Shown: positions 45,089 through 56,676, counted from the first letter of the stretch. The stretch: DNA of 64,000 nt from Sulfuriferula multivorans (GCF_003851125.1 NZ_BGOW01000017.1:119033-183032); one strand, 5' to 3'. Notes: generated from the letters alone by a model not told the origin. Translations and numbers: made by a program.

Positions 45089-47905
45089 ATGGAATACATC
45101 CGCATTCGCGGTGCCCGCACCCACAATTTGAAAGACATCAATCTCGATCTGCCGCGCAACCAGCTGGTGGTGATTACCGGCCTGTCCGGCTCGGGCAAAT
45201 CGTCGTTGGCGTTTGACACGCTTTATGCCGAAGGTCAGCGTCGCTACGTAGAATCGTTGTCTGCCTATGCGCGCCAGTTTTTGCAGTTAATGGAAAAACC
45301 TGACGTGGATCTGATCGAGGGACTGTCGCCCGCCATTTCCATCGAGCAAAAGGCCACCAGTCATAATCCGCGCTCTACCGTGGGCACCGTCACCGAAATC
45401 CACGACTACCTGCGCCTGCTCTTCGCTCGCGTCGGTACGCCGCAATGTCCCGATCACCATATCGAACTCGCTGCACAAACCGTTTCGCAGATGGTGGATC
45501 ATGTGCTGGCTCTGCCTGAAGACACCAAGCTGATGATTCTTTCTCCTCTGATCGTCGGACGCAAGGGCGAACACCTGGATCTATTCGATGAATTGCGCGC
45601 GCAGGGCTTCGTGCGCGCACGCATTGACGGCAAGGTTCATGAAATGGATGCGCTGCCCAAACTCGACAAGAATAAAAAACACACCATCGAGGTGGTAGTG
45701 GATCGCCTGAAGGTGCGCGAGGACGCCAAACAGCGTCTGGCCGAATCGTTCGAGACCGCGTTACGCCATGCCGATGGTCGTGCATTGGCAGTGGAAATGG
45801 ATAGCGGCAAGGAAACCCTGTTCTCGGCACGCTTCTCCTGCCCGGTGTGCGATTACTCACTCCCGGAGCTCGAACCTCGCCTGTTTTCATTCAACAATCC
45901 GATGGGCGCCTGCCCCAAGTGCGACGGACTGGGAGCAATCCAGTATTTCGACCCCAAGCGCGTGGTGGCTTTCCCGCACTTGTCGCTGGCGTCCGGCGCG
46001 GTAAAGGGCTGGGATCGACGCAATCAGTTTTATTTCCAGATGCTGCAAAGCCTGGCGCTGCATTATGGCTTCGACCTGGAGACACCGTTCGAAAAACTGC
46101 CTTACCCGATCCAGCAAATTCTGCTTCATGGCGGCGACAAGGAAAAGATCGCGTTCCGTTATCCCGGCGAACGCAAACCGCGCAGCCATGCTTTCGAAGG
46201 CATCATTGCCAACCTGGAACGACGCTACCGCGAAACCGACTCCAGCGTGGTACGCGAAGAGCTGGCCAAATACCTCAACAACAAGCCTTGTCCGAGCTGC
46301 GCTGGCACCCGTCTGCGCCGTGAGGCACGCCATGTGTTCGTTAACGGCCAGACCGTGTATGCGCTGTCGGCACTGCCGTTGAAGCAGGCGCAGAGCTTTT
46401 TCGAAACCTTGAAATTATCTGGCAACAAGCAAGCGATCGCCGATCGCATCATCAAGGAAATCGCTGCGCGGCTGACCTTCCTCAATAATGTCGGTCTGGA
46501 ATACCTGTCGCTGGATCGCTCCGCCGACACCCTTTCCGGGGGCGAAGCACAACGCATCCGCCTCGCCTCGCAAATTGGTTCCGGGCTGACTGGCGTGATG
46601 TATGTGCTGGATGAGCCTTCCATCGGCCTGCACCAGCGCGACAATGAACGTCTGCTCGGCACCCTGAAACGTCTGCGCGACATCGGCAACACCGTGATCG
46701 TGGTGGAGCATGATGAAGACGCCATCCGCCTTGCCGATTACGTGGTGGATATGGGCCCCGGTGCGGGCGAACATGGCGGCAGAGTGGTGGCCGAAGGAAC
46801 ACCCGCCGATATTCTCGCCAACCCTGCTTCGCTCACCGGCGATTATCTGTCCGGACGACGCAGCATTGCTCTGCCCGCAACACGGCGGACACCCGATCCG
46901 AAGCGCATGCTCATCCTCACCGGCGCCAGTGGCAATAACCTGAAAAATGTCACCCTTGAACTCCCTGCCGGACTGCTGGTGTGCGTCACGGGCGTATCCG
47001 GTTCAGGCAAATCAACGCTTATCAACGACACCCTCTATGCCGCGATGGCGCGGCACCTGTATGGCTCCGCGGCAGAACCCGCGCCGCACACCGATATCCA
47101 GGGTCTGGCGCTGTTCGACAAGGTCATCAGTGTCGACCAAAGCCCGATTGGGCGCACTCCGCGTTCCAACCCGGCAACTTATACGGGGCTGTTCACCCCG
47201 ATTCGCGAGCTGTTCGCCGGCGTGCCGTCAGCACGCGAGCGCGGTTACGGCCCGGGACGTTTTTCCTTCAACGTCAAAGGCGGGCGCTGCGAGGCCTGTC
47301 AGGGTGACGGGGTCATCAAGGTGGAAATGCATTTCCTGCCGGACATTTACGTACCCTGCGACGTCTGCCACGGCAAACGCTACAACCGTGAGACCCTGGA
47401 AATTCAGTACAAAGGCAAGACTATCCATGAGGTGCTGCAAATGACGGTGGAGGATGCCCACGCCTTCTTCAGCGCCGTACCGGTGGTAGCACGCAAGCTG
47501 CAAACGCTGCTAGACGTTGGTCTGGGCTACATCCAACTGGGCCAGGCTGCCACCACCTTGTCCGGCGGCGAAGCGCAGCGCGTCAAGCTGTCGCTGGAAC
47601 TATCCAAGCGCGACACCGGACGCACCCTGTATATCCTCGACGAGCCCACCACCGGCCTGCATTTCCATGACATTGATATGTTGCTCAAGGTTTTACATCG
47701 CCTGGCAGACCAGGGCAACACGGTGCTGGTGATCGAGCACAATCTGGATGTGATCAAGACAGCTGACTGGGTAGTGGATATCGGGCCTGAGGGCGGTGAC
47801 GGCGGTGGACAGATTCTCGCCGCCGGTACCCCCGAGCAAGTCGCTGCCAATCCGGCAAGTTATACCGGACAATATTTGAAACCCATTCTGAAGCGCAAAA
47901 AATAA
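45089..47905 (+). CDS. uvrA: excinuclease ABC subunit A
   Basis: 938-aa damage-recognition ATPase of nucleotide excision repair. It has two ABC modules: Walker [21 protein letters not shown] and [16 protein letters not shown], signature [14 protein letters not shown] and [14 protein letters not shown]. Zinc fingers are [12 protein letters not shown]...CPKCDG and CEACQGDGV...CDVCHG. I chose the ATG at 45089 from the family start [14 protein letters not shown]; 30 codons upstream are open but do not fit. I see no convincing LexA box in the short divergent region. It is 2 nt before the glycerate kinase gene. Confidence 0.98.
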   Translation: MEYIRIRGARTHNLKDINLDLPRNQLVVITGLSGSGKSSLAFDTLYAEGQRRYVESLSAYARQFLQLMEKPDVDLIEGLSPAISIEQKATSHNPRSTVGTVTEIHDYLRLLFARVGTPQCPDHHIELAAQTVSQMVDHVLALPEDTKLMILSPLIVGRKGEHLDLFDELRAQGFVRARIDGKVHEMDALPKLDKNKKHTIEVVVDRLKVREDAKQRLAESFETALRHADGRALAVEMDSGKETLFSARFSCPVCDYSLPELEPRLFSFNNPMGACPKCDGLGAIQYFDPKRVVAFPHLSLASGAVKGWDRRNQFYFQMLQSLALHYGFDLETPFEKLPYPIQQILLHGGDKEKIAFRYPGERKPRSHAFEGIIANLERRYRETDSSVVREELAKYLNNKPCPSCAGTRLRREARHVFVNGQTVYALSALPLKQAQSFFETLKLSGNKQAIADRIIKEIAARLTFLNNVGLEYLSLDRSADTLSGGEAQRIRLASQIGSGLTGVMYVLDEPSIGLHQRDNERLLGTLKRLRDIGNTVIVVEHDEDAIRLADYVVDMGPGAGEHGGRVVAEGTPADILANPASLTGDYLSGRRSIALPATRRTPDPKRMLILTGASGNNLKNVTLELPAGLLVCVTGVSGSGKSTLINDTLYAAMARHLYGSAAEPAPHTDIQGLALFDKVISVDQSPIGRTPRSNPATYTGLFTPIRELFAGVPSARERGYGPGRFSFNVKGGRCEACQGDGVIKVEMHFLPDIYVPCDVCHGKRYNRETLEIQYKGKTIHEVLQMTVEDAHAFFSAVPVVARKLQTLLDVGLGYIQLGQAATTLSGGEAQRVKLSLELSKRDTGRTLYILDEPTTGLHFHDIDMLLKVLHRLADQGNTVLVIEHNLDVIKTADWVVDIGPEGGDGGGQILAAGTPEQVAANPASYTGQYLKPILKRKK

Positions 47906-47906
47906 A

Positions 47907-49184
47907 ATGCAGCCACATCACGCACGCGAATTACTGATTGCCTCGTTTCATGCCGCGCTGGCAGGGGCTGATCCGCAACGGCTGGTGCCGCCTTTTTTAC
48001 CCATCCCCCCGGAGGGACGCACGCTGGTACTGGGGGGAGGCAAGGCTGCCGCCAGCATGGCGTACGCGGTGGAAGCGCACTGGCCTGACAGTGCGCCATT
48101 ACAGGGATTGGTTGTCACACGTTATCAGCACAGCCTGCCCACCCGGCGCATTGAAGTCATTGAGGCCAGTCATCCACTCCCCGATGGGCGGGGCGCCGAG
48201 GCTGCACAGCGCATGCTGGCTCAGGCCGCCTCTCTTGCCGCTGACGATTTATTGCTCGCCTTGATATCCGGCGGCGGCTCCAGCCTGATGGCCTTGCCGG
48301 TTGCCGGAGTCAGCCTGAAAGCTTTGCGTGGGGTTACTCGCGCACTGGTCAATTCCGGTGCGACCATCCAGGATATCAATACGGTTCGCAAACATCTCAC
48401 CCTGCTTGCTGGCGGTCAATTGGCACGTGCTGCCGGGGCTGCGCGAGTACACGCGCTGATCCTGTCCGACGTTGTTGGTGATGACCCTACGCACATCGCA
48501 TCTGGCCCGTGCTGTGCTGATCCCAGTACGTTTGCTGACGCACTCGCCATCCTTGATCGTTTCCGTATCGAAGCCGATCCCGCCATCCTGACATATCTCC
48601 AGCGCGGCGCCGCGGGCGAGTATGCGGATACCCCCAAGCCTGGGGATAGCTGTTTGCTGCGAACAGTCAACCACGTCATCGGCAACGCCAGCCAGATGCT
48701 CCGCGCAGCAGCTAATTATTTTCAGGCACAAGGGGTCAAAGTGATTATTGTCAGCGAGGCGGAAACGCAATCCTCGCAGCAAGTTGCTCAGGCACACGCG
48801 AATCTGCTGCGTCAAATATTGGCCGACAACACCGCGCGTCCACTCGCATTATTATCCGGCGGTGAGACCACGGTCGCGACTGATGGCAGTGGCCGTGGGG
48901 GGCGTAACGCCGAATACCTGCTGGCGCTGGCGATCGAATTGCGGGGCATGGATAGCGTCTACGCACTGGCTGCTGACTCCGATGGTATCGACGGAACCGA
49001 AAACAATGCCGGCGCACTGATCGGTCCGGATACACTGTCACGCGTTCAAGCCCTTGGGCTCAACCCCGAAAAGCTACTGCAGAGCCACGATAGCTACACT
49101 TGCTTTTTCGCCTTGAACGACTTGCTGGTGACCGGACCCACGCTGACCAATGTCAATGATTACCGCGTCATACTGATAGGCTAG
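47907..49184 (+). CDS. glycerate 2-kinase (MOFRL/DUF4147 family)
   Basis: 425 aa. It has the N-terminal DUF4147 domain (VLGGGKAAASMAYAVE, near residue 46) with ISGGGSSLMALPV and NTVRKHLTLLAGGQLARAA. The C-terminal MOFRL domain contains LLSGGETTVATDGSGRGGRNAEYLLALAIEL and ADSDGIDGTENNAGALI. It phosphorylates glycerate to 2-phosphoglycerate, linking glyoxylate/tartronate metabolism to glycolysis. It is tightly linked to uvrA. Its last 4 bases overlap the convergent DUF62 gene. Confidence 0.92.
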   Translation: MQPHHARELLIASFHAALAGADPQRLVPPFLPIPPEGRTLVLGGGKAAASMAYAVEAHWPDSAPLQGLVVTRYQHSLPTRRIEVIEASHPLPDGRGAEAAQRMLAQAASLAADDLLLALISGGGSSLMALPVAGVSLKALRGVTRALVNSGATIQDINTVRKHLTLLAGGQLARAAGAARVHALILSDVVGDDPTHIASGPCCADPSTFADALAILDRFRIEADPAILTYLQRGAAGEYADTPKPGDSCLLRTVNHVIGNASQMLRAAANYFQAQGVKVIIVSEAETQSSQQVAQAHANLLRQILADNTARPLALLSGGETTVATDGSGRGGRNAEYLLALAIELRGMDSVYALAADSDGIDGTENNAGALIGPDTLSRVQALGLNPEKLLQSHDSYTCFFALNDLLVTGPTLTNVNDYRVILIG

Positions 49185-49915
49185 TTCGGCTTGAGTACAC
49201 TCACCTCATCTCCCACCTGCAAGTTGAAATCTGATGCCGCACTTCCGCGATTGACCGCCAGTTCAAGCAAACCCACGCTGTTACTGAACCAGAACCCTTG
49301 GCCTCTGCCGAGCCTTCCGAAAGTCTCTCCGTGGACCAATTCCATGCCATGCACACTCACCCGACTGTGGGGCGAGATACCTGTTGCACGGATGCCGGTA
49401 AACGCATTGCCATAGTGGTCGATATAAATGATCCGTGCCAGATCGCCAATATCGAACTCCACTTGTAGTGTTTTGGCAGGCGATAACTTGTGTGCCGGGA
49501 ATTCCCCGCGCGCAATTTCTGCTGCTATCACAGCAAACAGGTCGCGCCCATGAAAGGTGCTGGATAGTGATTCCGGCTGCCACTCTATTTTCCATATTTT
49601 GGCTTGTGCATCGCGCCCTGCAACGACTGACAGCAGACCATTGTCAGGGCCTACATACCAGTGGCCGCCTGCAGTAACGACTGCACCAGCGCGTGCGGTG
49701 CCTACTCCGGGATCCACCACTGCCAGAAATACGCTGCCCGGCGGAAATCCCGCTGCGAAAGCTGCCAGCAGGTGCGCGCCAGCATGGGCATTGAAGTCCG
49801 GCGAGTGATGCAGCAAATCCACCACCAGCTGGCCTGGCGCTTCAACTGACAGGCGCGCCTTGACCTGCCCTACATAAGGATCAATCGCGCCGAAATCACT
49901 GAACAATACGATCAT
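49181..49915 (-). CDS. SAM hydroxide adenosyltransferase (DUF62 family)
   Basis: 244-aa protein of the SAM-dependent halogenase/hydrolase family: LFSDFGAIDPYVGQVKA, VVDPGVGTARAGAVV, YVGPDNGLLSVV and HVIYIDHYGNAFT-like Asp-His motif (IIYIDHYGNAFTGI). Most bacterial members hydrolyse SAM to adenosine and methionine rather than halogenate it. The length is slightly below the usual 260-280 aa. The convergent 3' overlap with glycerate kinase is 4 bp. The biological purpose is unknown. Confidence 0.9.
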   Translation of the reverse strand: MIVLFSDFGAIDPYVGQVKARLSVEAPGQLVVDLLHHSPDFNAHAGAHLLAAFAAGFPPGSVFLAVVDPGVGTARAGAVVTAGGHWYVGPDNGLLSVVAGRDAQAKIWKIEWQPESLSSTFHGRDLFAVIAAEIARGEFPAHKLSPAKTLQVEFDIGDLARIIYIDHYGNAFTGIRATGISPHSRVSVHGMELVHGETFGRLGRGQGFWFSNSVGLLELAVNRGSAASDFNLQVGDEVSVLKPN

Positions 49916-49958
49916 GACAAACCTCGCATAGGGATTAAACCGACACTATGCGGAAAAC

Positions 49959-49986
49959 AAAAAAGCCGGGCAAGCCCGGCTTTTTT
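49959..49986 (-). terminator. Rho-independent terminator of the ribosomal superoperon
   Basis: A stem of GCCGGGC with AA loop, extended by A/T pairs (AAAAAAGCCGGGC and complement), lies 15 nt past the rplQ stop. It is symmetric, with T-runs on both strands. Confidence 0.9.
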
Positions 49987-50001
49987 GTAAGCATTTCAAA
50001 C

Positions 50002-50391
50002 TTATTCTGCTGCTTCGACTACGCCCGCATCCTCTGCACGATCTACCATCTCGATCAATGCCATGGGTGCGTTGTCACCATCACGGAAACCGTATTTAAG
50101 AATGCGCAAATAGCCGCCGTTGCGGGCAGAAAAACGCGGGCCGAGTTCATCGAACAGCTTGACGACCATCTCACGATCACGCAAGCGGTCGAAAGCGAGG
50201 CGACGATTAGCCAGTGACGGCTTTTTACCCAAAGTAATCATGGGCTCAGCAACACGACGCAATTCCTTGGCCTTGGGTAACGTGGTTTTAATAACCTCAT
50301 GACGCAGCAAAGCATTGGTCAGGTTGCGCAGCAGTGCAGCGCGGTGGCTGCTGGTGCGATTCAGTTTGCGATTGGCGAGACGGTGACGCAT
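50002..50391 (-). CDS. rplQ: 50S ribosomal protein L17
   Basis: 129 aa. The family N-terminus [23 protein letters not shown] and the [21 protein letters not shown] stretch are clear. It binds near the peptide exit of 23S rRNA domain III. It is the last gene of the alpha operon, 21 nt after rpoA, with a strong terminator behind it. It has a short acidic C-terminal tail ([10 protein letters not shown]). Confidence 0.98.
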   Translation of the reverse strand: MRHRLANRKLNRTSSHRAALLRNLTNALLRHEVIKTTLPKAKELRRVAEPMITLGKKPSLANRRLAFDRLRDREMVVKLFDELGPRFSARNGGYLRILKYGFRDGDNAPMALIEMVDRAEDAGVVEAAE

Positions 50392-50412
50392 CGTTATATT
50401 CCTTCTGCTTAA

Positions 50413-51396
50413 TTACGGCTTCTCGAGACCTGCGGGTGGCCAGTTCTCGAGCTTCATTCCCAGGCTGAGGCTCTTAGAGGCCAGCACGTCTTTAATTTCG
50501 TTGAGCGACTTGCGACCCAGATTTGGCGTCTTGAGCAACTCTGTCTCACTGCGCTGAATCAAATCACCGATATAATAAATATTCTCGGCTTTCAGACAAT
50601 TAGCAGAACGCACAGTCAACTCAAGATCGTCCACCGGGCGCAGCAGCATGGGATCAACCTGTGCAACTTTTGGCAACTCGGCAGCAACTGGTGTCCCCTT
50701 CAGATCAGCAAACAACGCTAGCTGATCGACCAGAATACGGGCTGCATAACGCACTGCCTCTTCCGGTTCGATGGTACCGTTGGTTTCCACATCGAGTACC
50801 AGCTTGTCCAGATCGGTACGCTGTTCGACGCGAGCGCTTTCCACAGCATAAGCAACGCGACGTACCGGGCTGAACGAAGCGTCTAACTGGATGGCGCCAA
50901 GAGTTTGCGTGTCTTCTGGCTGGCGGCGTACGGAAACCGGCTGGTAACCGCGCCCCTGCTCAACCTTGATTTCCATGTCCAGTTTGCCACCTTTGGTCAG
51001 GTGGGCAATGACATGATCCGGGTTGAGAATTTCCACATCATGACCAGCTTCAATGTCGCCCGCTGTCACCGCACCTTCGCTGGATTTTTTCAGCTTGAGC
51101 AACACTTCACTACGATCATTTAACTTGAGCGCGATGCCTTTCAGATTCAGCAATATGTCAACGACGTCTTCCTGCACACCTTCCAGAATCGAATACTCAT
51201 GCAATACGCCGCTGATGGAAACTTCAGTCGGTGCAGCGCCGGGCATGGACGACAACAGGATACGGCGCAGGGCATTGCCCAACGTATGTCCGTAGCCGCG
51301 CTCGAACGGCTCCATGATGACACGGGCACGTAACGGCGAAACGGTTTCTACGTCGATGATACGGGGCTTCAATAAATCAGCGGTACTGCTTTGCAT
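50413..51396 (-). CDS. rpoA: DNA-directed RNA polymerase subunit alpha
   Basis: 327 aa, the normal length. The N-terminal dimerisation domain has [23 protein letters not shown] and [23 protein letters not shown] ([13 protein letters not shown]) blocks. The C-terminal domain that binds UP elements and activators contains [27 protein letters not shown] and [19 protein letters not shown]. It lies 33 nt after rpsD in the alpha operon. Confidence 0.99.
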   Translation of the reverse strand: MQSSTADLLKPRIIDVETVSPLRARVIMEPFERGYGHTLGNALRRILLSSMPGAAPTEVSISGVLHEYSILEGVQEDVVDILLNLKGIALKLNDRSEVLLKLKKSSEGAVTAGDIEAGHDVEILNPDHVIAHLTKGGKLDMEIKVEQGRGYQPVSVRRQPEDTQTLGAIQLDASFSPVRRVAYAVESARVEQRTDLDKLVLDVETNGTIEPEEAVRYAARILVDQLALFADLKGTPVAAELPKVAQVDPMLLRPVDDLELTVRSANCLKAENIYYIGDLIQRSETELLKTPNLGRKSLNEIKDVLASKSLSLGMKLENWPPAGLEKP

Positions 51397-51429
51397 AAAC
51401 GGTGTCCCTCATACATAAAAGCGTCGGGA

Positions 51430-52059
51430 TTACTTGGAATACAATTCCACCACGAGATGTTCGTTGATGGTAGCGGGTAGTTCGGCGCGTTGTGGTTTGG
51501 CCTTGTAAGTGCCTTTCATATCTTTCGCACTCACTTCTACCCATTCCGGAAAGCCACGCTGTTCTGCAGCCAGCAGAGCAGCCTTGATGCGCAGCTGCTG
51601 CCTGGATTTCTCACATACTTCCACCACATCGCCGGGTTTGACCACATAGGACGGAATGTTCACGCGCTTGCCGTTCACCAGTATGCTGTTGTGACGTACG
51701 ACCTGACGTGATTCGGCACGCGAAGCGCCAAATCCCATACGGAATGTAACATTGTCCAAACGGCTTTCCAGGATCTGCAACAGGTTTTCACCGGTCACAC
51801 CGCGCTGACGGTCGGCTTCTTTGTACACATCACGGAACTGGCGCTCAAGTACGCCGTAGGTACGACGCAGTTTTTGCTTTTCGCGCAGCTGAACACCATA
51901 GTCGGAAAGGCGATTGTTCTTCTTCTGGCCGTGCTGACCCGGTGGATAGGGGCGACGTTCAATCGCGCACTTGTCGGTGAAGCACTTCTCGCCTTTAAGA
52001 AACAATTTCTCGCCTTCGCGACGGCACTGGCGGCATTTAGCATCAAGATTTCTGGCCAC
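51430..52059 (-). CDS. rpsD: 30S ribosomal protein S4
   Basis: 209 aa, primary 16S rRNA 5'-domain binder. The S4 domain carries [25 protein letters not shown] and the family start [19 protein letters not shown]. It begins with GTG behind AGGAG at 7-nt spacing. Four Cys lie near the N-terminus (CRQC, CFTDKC). S4 is the known translational repressor of the alpha operon; I did not find a clear pseudoknot before rpsM. Confidence 0.98.
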   Translation of the reverse strand: MARNLDAKCRQCRREGEKLFLKGEKCFTDKCAIERRPYPPGQHGQKKNNRLSDYGVQLREKQKLRRTYGVLERQFRDVYKEADRQRGVTGENLLQILESRLDNVTFRMGFGASRAESRQVVRHNSILVNGKRVNIPSYVVKPGDVVEVCEKSRQQLRIKAALLAAEQRGFPEWVEVSAKDMKGTYKAKPQRAELPATINEHLVVELYSK

Positions 52060-52074
52060 GTTGGGACTCCTGCT

Positions 52075-52464
52075 TTAGATACGGCGTTTCTTGGGCGGAC
52101 GGCAGCCGTTATGCGGCACTGGCGTCACGTCGGAAATACTGGTGATTTTAAAACCGGCGTTATTCAATGCGCGAACTGCAGACTCACGGCCTGGACCAGG
52201 TCCTTTAATGCGCACCTCAAGATTCTTAACGCCACATTCCTGTGCCAGCTTGCCTGCATTTTCAGCAGCAATCTGAGCAGCAAACGGGGTACTTTTACGC
52301 GAACCTTTAAAACCGGCACCGCCTGAAGTCGCCCAGGACAAGGCATTGCCCTGCCGGTCGGTGATAGTAACAATGGTGTTATTAAAGGAAGCATGAATGT
52401 GAGCAATGCCTTCCGCCACATTCTTTTTAACCTTCTTACGGACTCTGATATTCGCCTTAGCCAT
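52075..52464 (-). CDS. rpsK: 30S ribosomal protein S11
   Basis: 129 aa. Family stretches are [43 protein letters not shown] and the C-terminal [16 protein letters not shown]. It helps form the 30S platform at the E site. It lies between rpsM and rpsD. Confidence 0.98.
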   Translation of the reverse strand: MAKANIRVRKKVKKNVAEGIAHIHASFNNTIVTITDRQGNALSWATSGGAGFKGSRKSTPFAAQIAAENAGKLAQECGVKNLEVRIKGPGPGRESAVRALNNAGFKITSISDVTPVPHNGCRPPKKRRI

Positions 52465-52478
52465 AATTCTCTATTCCT

Positions 52479-52841
52479 TTATTTGGTCGCGCGAACGGCC
52501 TTGCGCGGGCCTTTGCGGGTGCGGGCGTTGGTACGAGTGCGCTGGCCTCGCAATGGCAAACCGCGACGATGGCGCATACCACGATAGCAACCCATATCCA
52601 TCAGGCGTTTGATGTTCATAGTGACTTCGCGGCGCAGGTCACCCTCAACCGTGTACTTGGCCACGCCTTCGCGCAGCTTTTCCATCTCAGCGTCGGTCAA
52701 ATCCTTGATCTTGGCTGCTGTATTCACACCCGCGTCCGCACAAATCTTGCGGGAAACGGTGCGGCCGATACCATAAATTGCTGTTAGCGCAATTTCGGCA
52801 TGTTGGTGGTTCGGGATGTTTACCCCTGCGATACGGGCCAT
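52479..52841 (-). CDS. rpsM: 30S ribosomal protein S13
   Basis: 120 aa. Starts [25 protein letters not shown], with the helix-hairpin-helix ICADAGVN and the C-terminal tail [17 protein letters not shown] that reaches the P-site tRNA. It is the first gene of the alpha operon, preceded by a candidate promoter at 52870-52899. Confidence 0.98.
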   Translation of the reverse strand: MARIAGVNIPNHQHAEIALTAIYGIGRTVSRKICADAGVNTAAKIKDLTDAEMEKLREGVAKYTVEGDLRREVTMNIKRLMDMGCYRGMRHRRGLPLRGQRTRTNARTRKGPRKAVRATK

Positions 52842-52869
52842 CTAATCACTCCGGAATCGAAAACATTAA

Positions 52870-52899
52870 ATTCTATCATTTAAAGCCAGGCTAAAACAA
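52870..52899 (-). promoter_or_regulatory. candidate alpha-operon promoter
   Basis: Minus strand TTGTTT, 18-bp spacer, TAGAAT, 29 bp before rpsM and just after rpmJ. This is where the alpha-operon promoter lies in E. coli. The boxes are only fair matches. Confidence 0.4.
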
Positions 52900-53013
52900 T
52901 CAACCTTGGCGTTGCTTGTGGCGTGGGTCTTCACAAATAACCCGAACTACGCCTTTGCGACGTACAATCTTGCATTTACGGCAGATTTTTTTAACTGATG
53001 CCCGTACTCTCAT
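52900..53013 (-). CDS. rpmJ: 50S ribosomal protein L36
   Basis: 37-aa protein. It begins [15 protein letters not shown] and ends in [13 protein letters not shown]. The zinc ribbon residues Cys11, Cys14, Cys27 and His32 are all present, so it is the zinc-binding form. It lies between infA and rpsM, as is usual, with GGAG-type sequence (AGGAG) before its ATG. Confidence 0.97.
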   Translation of the reverse strand: MRVRASVKKICRKCKIVRRKGVVRVICEDPRHKQRQG

Positions 53014-53055
53014 GAAAAACTCCTCGACATAACCGTGCATGGCACGGCAAATAAC

Positions 53056-53274
53056 TTACTTGGCACGAAACGTAATTCGAGCCTTGGTCAAATCATACGG
53101 CGTCAATTCAACCGTCACTTTGTCGCCTGGCAAAATGCGAATATAGTGCATACGCATTTTTCCGGAGATATGTCCCAAAACAATATGACCATTTTCCAGT
53201 TTGACCCTGAAGGTTGCATTCGGCAGGGTCTCCAGAATCTCACCTTGCATCTGGATGGTATCTTCTTTTGACAT
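53056..53274 (-). CDS. infA: translation initiation factor IF-1
   Basis: 72-aa OB-fold protein: [29 protein letters not shown], then [33 protein letters not shown]. It blocks the A site during initiation. The location between secY and rpmJ is typical of betaproteobacteria, whereas E. coli has infA elsewhere. It lies 19 nt after secY. Confidence 0.98.
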   Translation of the reverse strand: MSKEDTIQMQGEILETLPNATFRVKLENGHIVLGHISGKMRMHYIRILPGDKVTVELTPYDLTKARITFRAK

Positions 53275-53293
53275 CTATCGAGCCACCTGCCGC

Positions 53294-54619
53294 TTAACGC
53301 GAAACAAAACCATTACCCTTGAAGTTAGCTTTCTTGAGCAGCCCCTCATATTGGTGGGACATAATGTAAGCCTGAACCTGCGCCATGAAATCCATGGTGA
53401 CCACCACGATAATCAACAGTGAGGTCCCTCCAAAGTAAAACGGCACATTGAATTTCACTATCAGAAATTCCGGCAGCAAACATACCAGCGTGATATAAAT
53501 TGCACCCACCAGGGTCAAGCGCCCCATTATTTTATCAATGTAGCGCGCCGTCTGTTCACCAGGCCGAATTCCAGGAACAAAAGCTCCGCTCTTTTTGAGA
53601 TTATCTGCCGTCTCCTTGGGGTTAAATACCAAGGCGGTATAGAAAAAACAGAAAAAGACAATTGCCGATGCATACAGAATCACGTAAATCGGCTGTCCTG
53701 GCGACAATGTCGCACCAACATCTTTCAGCCAGCTCATGCTCTCATGGCTACCGAACCAGCCAGCCAAAGTTGCCGGGAACAAAATAATGCTCGAAGCAAA
53801 AATCGGCGGAATCACGCCTGCCATATTTAGCTTAAGCGGCAGATGCGAGCTTTGCCCGCCATAAACCTTGTTCCCTACCTGGCGCTTGGCATAATTCACT
53901 AATATTTTTCGCTGGCCCCGCTCTACAAACACTACCAGCGCCGTGACCAGGACTACTGCAACAAACAGCATCAACACCAGAGGAATGGAAAATGCCCCCG
54001 TACGCGTCAATTCCAGCGTACCACCAATAGCATGCGGCAACCCGGCAACGATGCCGCCGAAAATAATCATCGAGATCCCGTTGCCAATACCGCGTTCGGT
54101 AATCTGTTCACCTAGCCACATCAGAAACATGGTGCCGGCAACCAGCGTCATTACCGCCGTCAGACGAAACATATAGCCCGGGTCAATCACCAAACCTGGC
54201 TGCGCTTCCAGCGCAATGGCAATACCCAGCGCCTGGAAAAAAGCCAACCCCACAGTACCATAGCGTGTGTACTGGGTAATCTTTCGGCGCCCGCTTTCAC
54301 CTTCTTTCTTCAGCGCTTCCAGCTGAGGGGAAACCACCGTCAGCAACTGCATAATGATGGATGCCGATATATATGGCATGATCCCAAGGGCAAACACGGT
54401 AAAACGCGACAGCGCACCACCCGAGAACATGTTAAACATGCCCAGGATGCCACCCTCTTGGGAACGGAACAGCTGTTCCAGCGCCACCGGGTCTATGCCA
54501 GGAACTGGAATATGCGCTCCTATTCGGTACACTACCAGCGCACCAATCAGGAACAGCAAACGCCGTTTCAAATCGCCGAATTTATCGGCACTGCCTGTAC
54601 TGGGCTTATTCGCAGCCAA
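53294..54619 (-). CDS. secY: preprotein translocase subunit SecY
   Basis: 441-aa channel subunit of the Sec translocon with ten membrane helices. Family stretches are [48 protein letters not shown], and the fifth-loop [22 protein letters not shown]. The start codon is TTG at 54619, 2 nt after the rplO stop (TAATCTTG). No ATG or GTG lies before the first conserved segment, so TTG is forced. GGA lies 8 nt upstream. This weak start may set SecY dosage relative to ribosomal proteins (inference). Confidence 0.97.
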   Translation of the reverse strand: MAANKPSTGSADKFGDLKRRLLFLIGALVVYRIGAHIPVPGIDPVALEQLFRSQEGGILGMFNMFSGGALSRFTVFALGIMPYISASIIMQLLTVVSPQLEALKKEGESGRRKITQYTRYGTVGLAFFQALGIAIALEAQPGLVIDPGYMFRLTAVMTLVAGTMFLMWLGEQITERGIGNGISMIIFGGIVAGLPHAIGGTLELTRTGAFSIPLVLMLFVAVVLVTALVVFVERGQRKILVNYAKRQVGNKVYGGQSSHLPLKLNMAGVIPPIFASSIILFPATLAGWFGSHESMSWLKDVGATLSPGQPIYVILYASAIVFFCFFYTALVFNPKETADNLKKSGAFVPGIRPGEQTARYIDKIMGRLTLVGAIYITLVCLLPEFLIVKFNVPFYFGGTSLLIIVVVTMDFMAQVQAYIMSHQYEGLLKKANFKGNGFVSR

Positions 54620-54621
54620 GA

Positions 54622-55056
54622 TTATTCCACGAAGCTGCCGCCGGCAGCTTCAATAGCTGCACGTGCACCTTGCGTAGCCAGCACACCATGCAGCTTCACT
54701 GCACGCTTTAATTGGCCGCACAAAATTACTTTTGCCGTCTTGGCACGAGCGTGAACAATACCCGCCTGCTTAAGCACCAGGATATCAATATCATCTACCG
54801 GCAGCTTATCCAGATCAGACAACAGCACTTGGGCGGTATCCCCTGAAGTCAGCGAAACAAAGCCGCGTTTGGGCAAACGTCGCTGCAAAGGCATCTGACC
54901 GCCTTCGAAGCCAACTTTATGATATCCGCCTGTACGAGATTTCTGACCTTTGTGGCCACGACCCGCAGTCTTGCCGAATCCGCTTCCGATACCACGTCCA
55001 ACGCGGCGTCTTGCGCTTTTGCTGCCGTCAGCAGGTTTAATAGTATTAAGTTGCAT
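54622..55056 (-). CDS. rplO: 50S ribosomal protein L15
   Basis: 144 aa. It shows the glycine-rich N-terminal extension [28 protein letters not shown] and [13 protein letters not shown] that thread into 23S rRNA. The C-terminal globular part follows. It abuts rpmD directly (TAAATG) and precedes secY. Confidence 0.98.
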   Translation of the reverse strand: MQLNTIKPADGSKSARRRVGRGIGSGFGKTAGRGHKGQKSRTGGYHKVGFEGGQMPLQRRLPKRGFVSLTSGDTAQVLLSDLDKLPVDDIDILVLKQAGIVHARAKTAKVILCGQLKRAVKLHGVLATQGARAAIEAAGGSFVE

Positions 55057-55251
55057 TTAACCCTCGCACTTTACGAGATAATTTACTTTATTAACCATAC
55101 CGCGATTAGCCGGCGTATCCAGCACTTCCACAGTATGATGCATGCGGCGCAGGCCCAGGCCACGGACGCAAGCACGGTGTGATTGCTTGGTACCAATAAC
55201 GCTTTTAACCAGCGTTACCTTCATCATTTTGGCAGCAGCAGTACTCATCAT
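55057..55251 (-). CDS. rpmD: 50S ribosomal protein L30
   Basis: 64 aa (or 63 if the second of two tandem ATGs is used). [33 protein letters not shown] is the family signature. A short N-terminal MSTAAAKM extension precedes it. GGAG lies 5 nt before the first ATG. It sits between rpsE and rplO. Confidence 0.96.
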   Translation of the reverse strand: MMSTAAAKMMKVTLVKSVIGTKQSHRACVRGLGLRRMHHTVEVLDTPANRGMVNKVNYLVKCEG

Positions 55252-55253
55252 TC

Positions 55254-55763
55254 TTACTCCATGATCTCTTCGACGGATTTGCCGCGCTTGGCAGCAATTT
55301 CCGAAGGAGAATTAACTTGCAGCAGACCATTGATGGTTGCACGCACCACGTTATACGGGTTGGTTGAGCCAATGCATTTGGCCAGGATGTTATGCACGCC
55401 CATCACTTCAAATACGGCGCGCATCGGGCCACCGGCAATAATTCCGGTACCTTCAGAGGCTGGCTGCATATAAACAACCGCCGCACCATGCTTGCCGATA
55501 ACGGCGTGATGCAGAGTACCGTTTTTGAGGTTGACTTTAACCAGTTTGCGGCGCGCTTCATCCATCGCCTTCTGTACCGCAACGGGAACTTCACGTGACT
55601 TGCCCTTACCCATACCGATACCGCCATCACCATCACCCACCACGGTCAATGCGGCAAAGCCCAAAATGCGGCCGCCCTTCACAACCTTGGTTACACGGTT
55701 AACAGCGACCATCTTTTCGCGCAGGCCGTCGGTACTCTCTTGATTTGTTTCAAATCTTGCCAT
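55254..55763 (-). CDS. rpsE: 30S ribosomal protein S5
   Basis: 169 aa. The double-stranded-RNA-binding fold has [23 protein letters not shown] and [20 protein letters not shown], with the C-terminal [22 protein letters not shown]. It works in translational fidelity at the S4/S5 interface. It lies 2 nt before rpmD. Confidence 0.98.
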   Translation of the reverse strand: MARFETNQESTDGLREKMVAVNRVTKVVKGGRILGFAALTVVGDGDGGIGMGKGKSREVPVAVQKAMDEARRKLVKVNLKNGTLHHAVIGKHGAAVVYMQPASEGTGIIAGGPMRAVFEVMGVHNILAKCIGSTNPYNVVRATINGLLQVNSPSEIAAKRGKSVEEIME

Positions 55764-55775
55764 TGTTTACCCCAA

Positions 55776-56129
55776 TTAGAAGCTCAGGCCATGCTCGCGG
55801 GCAGCGTCGGCCAAAGCCTTGACGCGTCCGTGGTAGCGGAATCCAGAACGGTCAAACGCCACTTCGCTGATTCCAAGCCCCTTGGCTTTCTCGGCGATAC
55901 GCTTGCCCACGGCAACTGCTGCACTGATATTGCCGCCGTTGGCAACATCCTTGCGCACATCGACTTCGACGGTGGAGGCGCTGGCCAATACTTTGTCGCC
56001 TGTCGCATCGATAATCTGCGCATAGATATGGCAGTTGGAACGGTACACCACGAGACGGGTGACTTTTTGCTCTGCAATGCGAGCACGGGTTTTGCGTGCT
56101 CTGCGCAGACGCGCGGTATTCTTGTCCAT
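55776..56129 (-). CDS. rplR: 50S ribosomal protein L18
   Basis: 117 aa. [29 protein letters not shown] and [41 protein letters not shown] are typical. It binds 5S rRNA with L5. It lies between rplF and rpsE. Confidence 0.98.
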   Translation of the reverse strand: MDKNTARLRRARKTRARIAEQKVTRLVVYRSNCHIYAQIIDATGDKVLASASTVEVDVRKDVANGGNISAAVAVGKRIAEKAKGLGISEVAFDRSGFRYHGRVKALADAAREHGLSF

Positions 56130-56142
56130 GATTAACCTTTAC

Positions 56143-56676
56143 CTATTTTTTCTTGGTTTCTTTGAGCGCCACCACTTCGTCGGCATAGCGCACACCCTTG
56201 CCCTTGTAAGGCTCCGGCTTACGATACGCGCGTACGTCCGCGGCTACCTGACCCACTTGTTGACGGTCGATACCCTTAATCAGAATCTCAGTCTGAGTAG
56301 GCGTTTCCACTTTCACACCTGCCGGCATCTTATGCGCAACCGGATGCGAAAAACCCAATGACAGATTTAATGTATCGCCAGCGGCCTGGGCACGATAACC
56401 CACGCCAACGAGAGTAAGCTTCTTTTCAAAACCCTTGGTCACTCCCTGCACCATATTCGCCAGCAGGGCGCGCATGGTACCCGACATTGCATTAGAACGA
56501 ATACTGTCAGAAGCCGCCTTAAATTGCAGGGTGTCTCCAGCGCGCTCCACGATAACATCGGCATTGGCGCGCTGAGTTAGAGCTCCCAACGGACCTTTAA
56601 CAGTAATTGCATCTGTACCCAGGGTCACTTCGACCCCAGCGGGTACGGCAACAGGATTTTTAGCTACACGTGACAT
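56143..56676 (-). CDS. rplF: 50S ribosomal protein L6
   Basis: 177 aa. The start [19 protein letters not shown] and the ends [33 protein letters not shown] are the family's duplicated-domain marks. It lies near the sarcin-ricin loop of 23S rRNA. It is 12 nt after rpsH. Confidence 0.98.
   Translation of the reverse strand: MSRVAKNPVAVPAGVEVTLGTDAITVKGPLGALTQRANADVIVERAGDTLQFKAASDSIRSNAMSGTMRALLANMVQGVTKGFEKKLTLVGVGYRAQAAGDTLNLSLGFSHPVAHKMPAGVKVETPTQTEILIKGIDRQQVGQVAADVRAYRKPEPYKGKGVRYADEVVALKETKKK

Noticed and set aside
49181..49915. True halogenase
   Set aside because: General DUF62 sequence features fit SAM hydrolases; I see nothing specific for fluorination or chlorination.
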